Shown: in pieces, positions 5,545-6,224 of the stretch | Layout: each line of letters opens with the position of its first letter | Numbering within the stretch: position 1 is the first letter of the stretch | Notes under the pieces: generated by a model | Told to the model about the DNA's origin: nothing | What the model saw: the letters and a program-made list of their open reading frames with translations, nothing else | Database searches by the model: none | Assembly (NCBI GenBank): GCA_031277995.1 | Contig: JAITLH010000031.1 | Span: 1-6,224 of the forward strand | Direction: 5' to 3' | Source: Deltaproteobacteria bacterium | GTDB taxonomy: Bacteria > Desulfobacterota > Desulfarculia > Adiutricales > Adiutricaceae | DNA: 6,224 bases | Program-made: the position numbers and the translations under genes

Positions 5545-5560
5545 AGAAACCGATTGGGTT

Positions 5561-5602
5561 AAAAAAAAACCGAAGGCTCACTAAAGGCGAGTCTTCGGTT
5601 TT
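5561..5602 (-). terminator. Intrinsic terminator of pal
   Basis: In the minus-strand RNA AAAACCGAAG-A-CTC (5602-5589) pairs with GAG-C-CTTCGGTTTT (5579-5566) as a 14-position stem with one mismatch and a 9-base loop. A run of nine U (5569-5561) overlaps the end of the stem and continues past it. It starts 84 bases after the pal stop. This is a textbook intrinsic terminator and separates the Tol-Pal locus from the chemotaxis genes. Confidence 0.85.
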
Positions 5603-5630
5603 ACGTTTAAAGGGCCCCGGGGATTGGAAG

Positions 5631-5652
5631 CTTTTGTCCGAAAGGACGAAAG
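5631..5652. repeat. Small GAAA-loop hairpin downstream of pal
   Basis: CTTTTGTCC (5631-5639) pairs with GGACGAAAG (5644-5652) around GAAA, with one wobble pair in the plus-strand RNA. It lies in the 3' untranslated part of the pal transcript, between the stop codon and the terminator. On the pal transcript itself the loop is UUUC and the wobble becomes a mismatch, so it is less stable there. Confidence 0.4.
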
Positions 5653-5685
5653 TCTCTCATCCGGGCGGAACCGGAGGGTTATTGA

Positions 5686-6129
5686 CTATTGGAGAACGAA
5701 CTGAGCGCGGCGATTCTGCGACCAGGCGGCCTCATTGTGACCGGGATCCAGCGGGAAGTCCTTGCCGTACGAAACGGTTGACAACCTGGCCGGGCTAATC
5801 CCATGGTCAACGAGATAGTTATAAGCGGATCTGGCGCGGCGATCGCCCAGAGCCTCGTTGTAAGCCTCGGTGCCTCTCTCGTCGCAATGGCCTTGAATAA
5901 CCGAGCTCAGGGAGGGGTTATCCTGCAGATAGGCCACCTTTGAGTTAATGACCGGGATCTGATCCGGGCGGATGTTGTAGCGGTCAAAATCAAAGAGAAC
6001 GTTATTGTTCAGAAAGGCAAGTCTAGCGGAATCGGTCGTTACTTCACTGGTTACGGTTTTGGAGCGGCAACCAACGACGACCAGGCCCAAGCAAAGAGCT
6101 AAGGCAGCCAATAAGAAAACTCTCTTCAT
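5686..6129 (-). CDS. pal: Peptidoglycan-associated lipoprotein Pal (OmpA-like domain)
   Basis: A 147-residue outer-membrane lipoprotein that binds peptidoglycan and works with TolA, TolB, TolQ and TolR in envelope constriction at division. Residues 1-20 are a lipoprotein signal peptide (MKRVFLLAALALCLGL) with lipobox VVGC; Cys21 is the lipidated residue, followed by Arg, which suits outer-membrane sorting. From about residue 43 to the end it is an OmpA-like domain: VLFDFDRYNIRP, GHCDERGTEAYN with Asp83, LGDRRA with Arg98, SYGKD and NRRAQF. Asp83 and Arg98 match, at the right 15-residue spacing, the pair that holds diaminopimelate of peptidoglycan. The length is normal for a short Pal. A CGGAGGA at 6143-6137, 7 bases before the ATG, is an excellent ribosome binding site. 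A probable tolB end lies 42 bases upstream, the usual gene order, and a strong terminator lies downstream. I am very sure of this call. Confidence 0.96.
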   Translation of the reverse strand: MKRVFLLAALALCLGLVVVGCRSKTVTSEVTTDSARLAFLNNNVLFDFDRYNIRPDQIPVINSKVAYLQDNPSLSSVIQGHCDERGTEAYNEALGDRRARSAYNYLVDHGISPARLSTVSYGKDFPLDPGHNEAAWSQNRRAQFVLQ

Positions 6130-6136
6130 GCGTAAA

Positions 6137-6143
6137 TCCTCCG
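6137..6143 (-). promoter_or_regulatory. Ribosome binding site of pal
   Basis: The minus strand reads CGGAGGA, 7 bases before the ATG at 6129. It is the strongest Shine-Dalgarno sequence in the window and fixes the pal start. Confidence 0.8.
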
Positions 6144-6171
6144 TTTGAGTTTCGCCAAATATGGACCCTTA

Positions 6172-6224
6172 CTAGGGCCTGAAATTCCCGGGCCAGTCGC
6201 CATCGCCGGTCAGGATTTCGTTTT
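6172..6224 (-). CDS. tolB: Partial 3' end of an upstream gene, probably tolB
   Basis: One minus-strand frame runs from the window edge to a TAG at 6174-6172 and encodes NEILTGDGDWPGNFRP. TolB, the periplasmic beta-propeller of the Tol-Pal system, often ends with a short LT..GD..P-W.P pattern from its last propeller blade, and tolB commonly lies directly before pal. The 42-base spacing to pal fits an operon. With only 16 residues visible this rests mainly on gene order, and a second frame is also open across this stretch, so the identification is tentative. Confidence 0.4.
   Translation of the reverse strand, partial: NEILTGDGDWPGNFRP

Larger units (their letters stand above)
4847..5685. other. 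Long gene-free region between pal and the chemotaxis genes
   Basis: About 840 bases with no credible coding frame on either strand; stops are frequent and the few short open stretches have no family likeness. It contains the pal terminator, a 28-base near-palindrome, an AT-rich stretch (about 5130-5235) with a promoter, and a GC-rich part (4930-5125) with strong hairpins. No tRNA, rRNA or riboswitch signature that I know was found. The part between 5260 and 5510 shows only small palindromes such as GGGGATATCCCC (5272-5283). Confidence 0.6.

Noticed and set aside
4930..5560. tRNA, known riboswitch or CRISPR array in the long non-coding region
   Set aside because: No T-loop sequence, no conserved riboswitch core and no regularly spaced identical repeats are present; the repeats are palindromes of differing sequence.

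Overview
The window reads as a chemotaxis gene cluster beside the end of a Tol-Pal locus, and every gene I can support is on the minus strand. The organism is Gram-negative: there is a lipoprotein of the Pal family and, at the window edge, what looks like the last codons of tolB. The CheA architecture (an Hpt domain with a SAFFGL-type phosphorylation motif and no recognisable standard P2), the GHCDERGT form of Pal and the coding style suggest a deltaproteobacterium in the broad sense (Desulfobacterota-like). That placement is an impression from motifs, not a phylogeny.

Layout in the direction of transcription, from right to left. (1) 6224-5686: a probable tolB 3' end, then pal with a strong ribosome binding site, followed by a clear intrinsic terminator at 5602-5561. 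(2) 5560-4847: roughly 700 bases with no gene, rich in GGCC palindromes, holding a good sigma70-type promoter near 5203-5231, a GC-rich hairpin followed by U7 near 4986-5035, and a second promoter candidate close to the next gene. (3) 4846-4079: a response regulator with a canonical receiver and an unrecognised helical C-terminal domain. (4) 4078-3878: a 200-base spacer with stacked hairpins, a U-tract and a direct repeat over a possible cheA promoter. (5) 3877-1670: cheA. (6) 1669-1274: a 396-base gap with a cheA terminator candidate and what looks like an orphan IS200/IS605 right end only 17 bases from the next start codon. (7) 1273-200: a fusion of CheD with a CheB-type receiver domain that lacks the CheB methylesterase domain. 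(8) 91-1: the start of another gene with a hydrophobic N-terminal segment, cut by the window edge.

Together, CheA would autophosphorylate in response to chemoreceptor arrays and pass phosphate to at least two receivers here: the stand-alone regulator at 4079-4846 and the receiver fused to CheD. The fusion suggests that receptor glutamine deamidation, or CheD interaction with other proteins, is under direct CheA phosphorylation control, in place of or in addition to phospho-CheB. No cheW, cheR, complete cheB or complete chemoreceptor gene lies in the window. The most notable items are the CheD-receiver fusion, the orphan transposon end abutting its ribosome binding site, and two structured non-coding stretches that look like attenuators.
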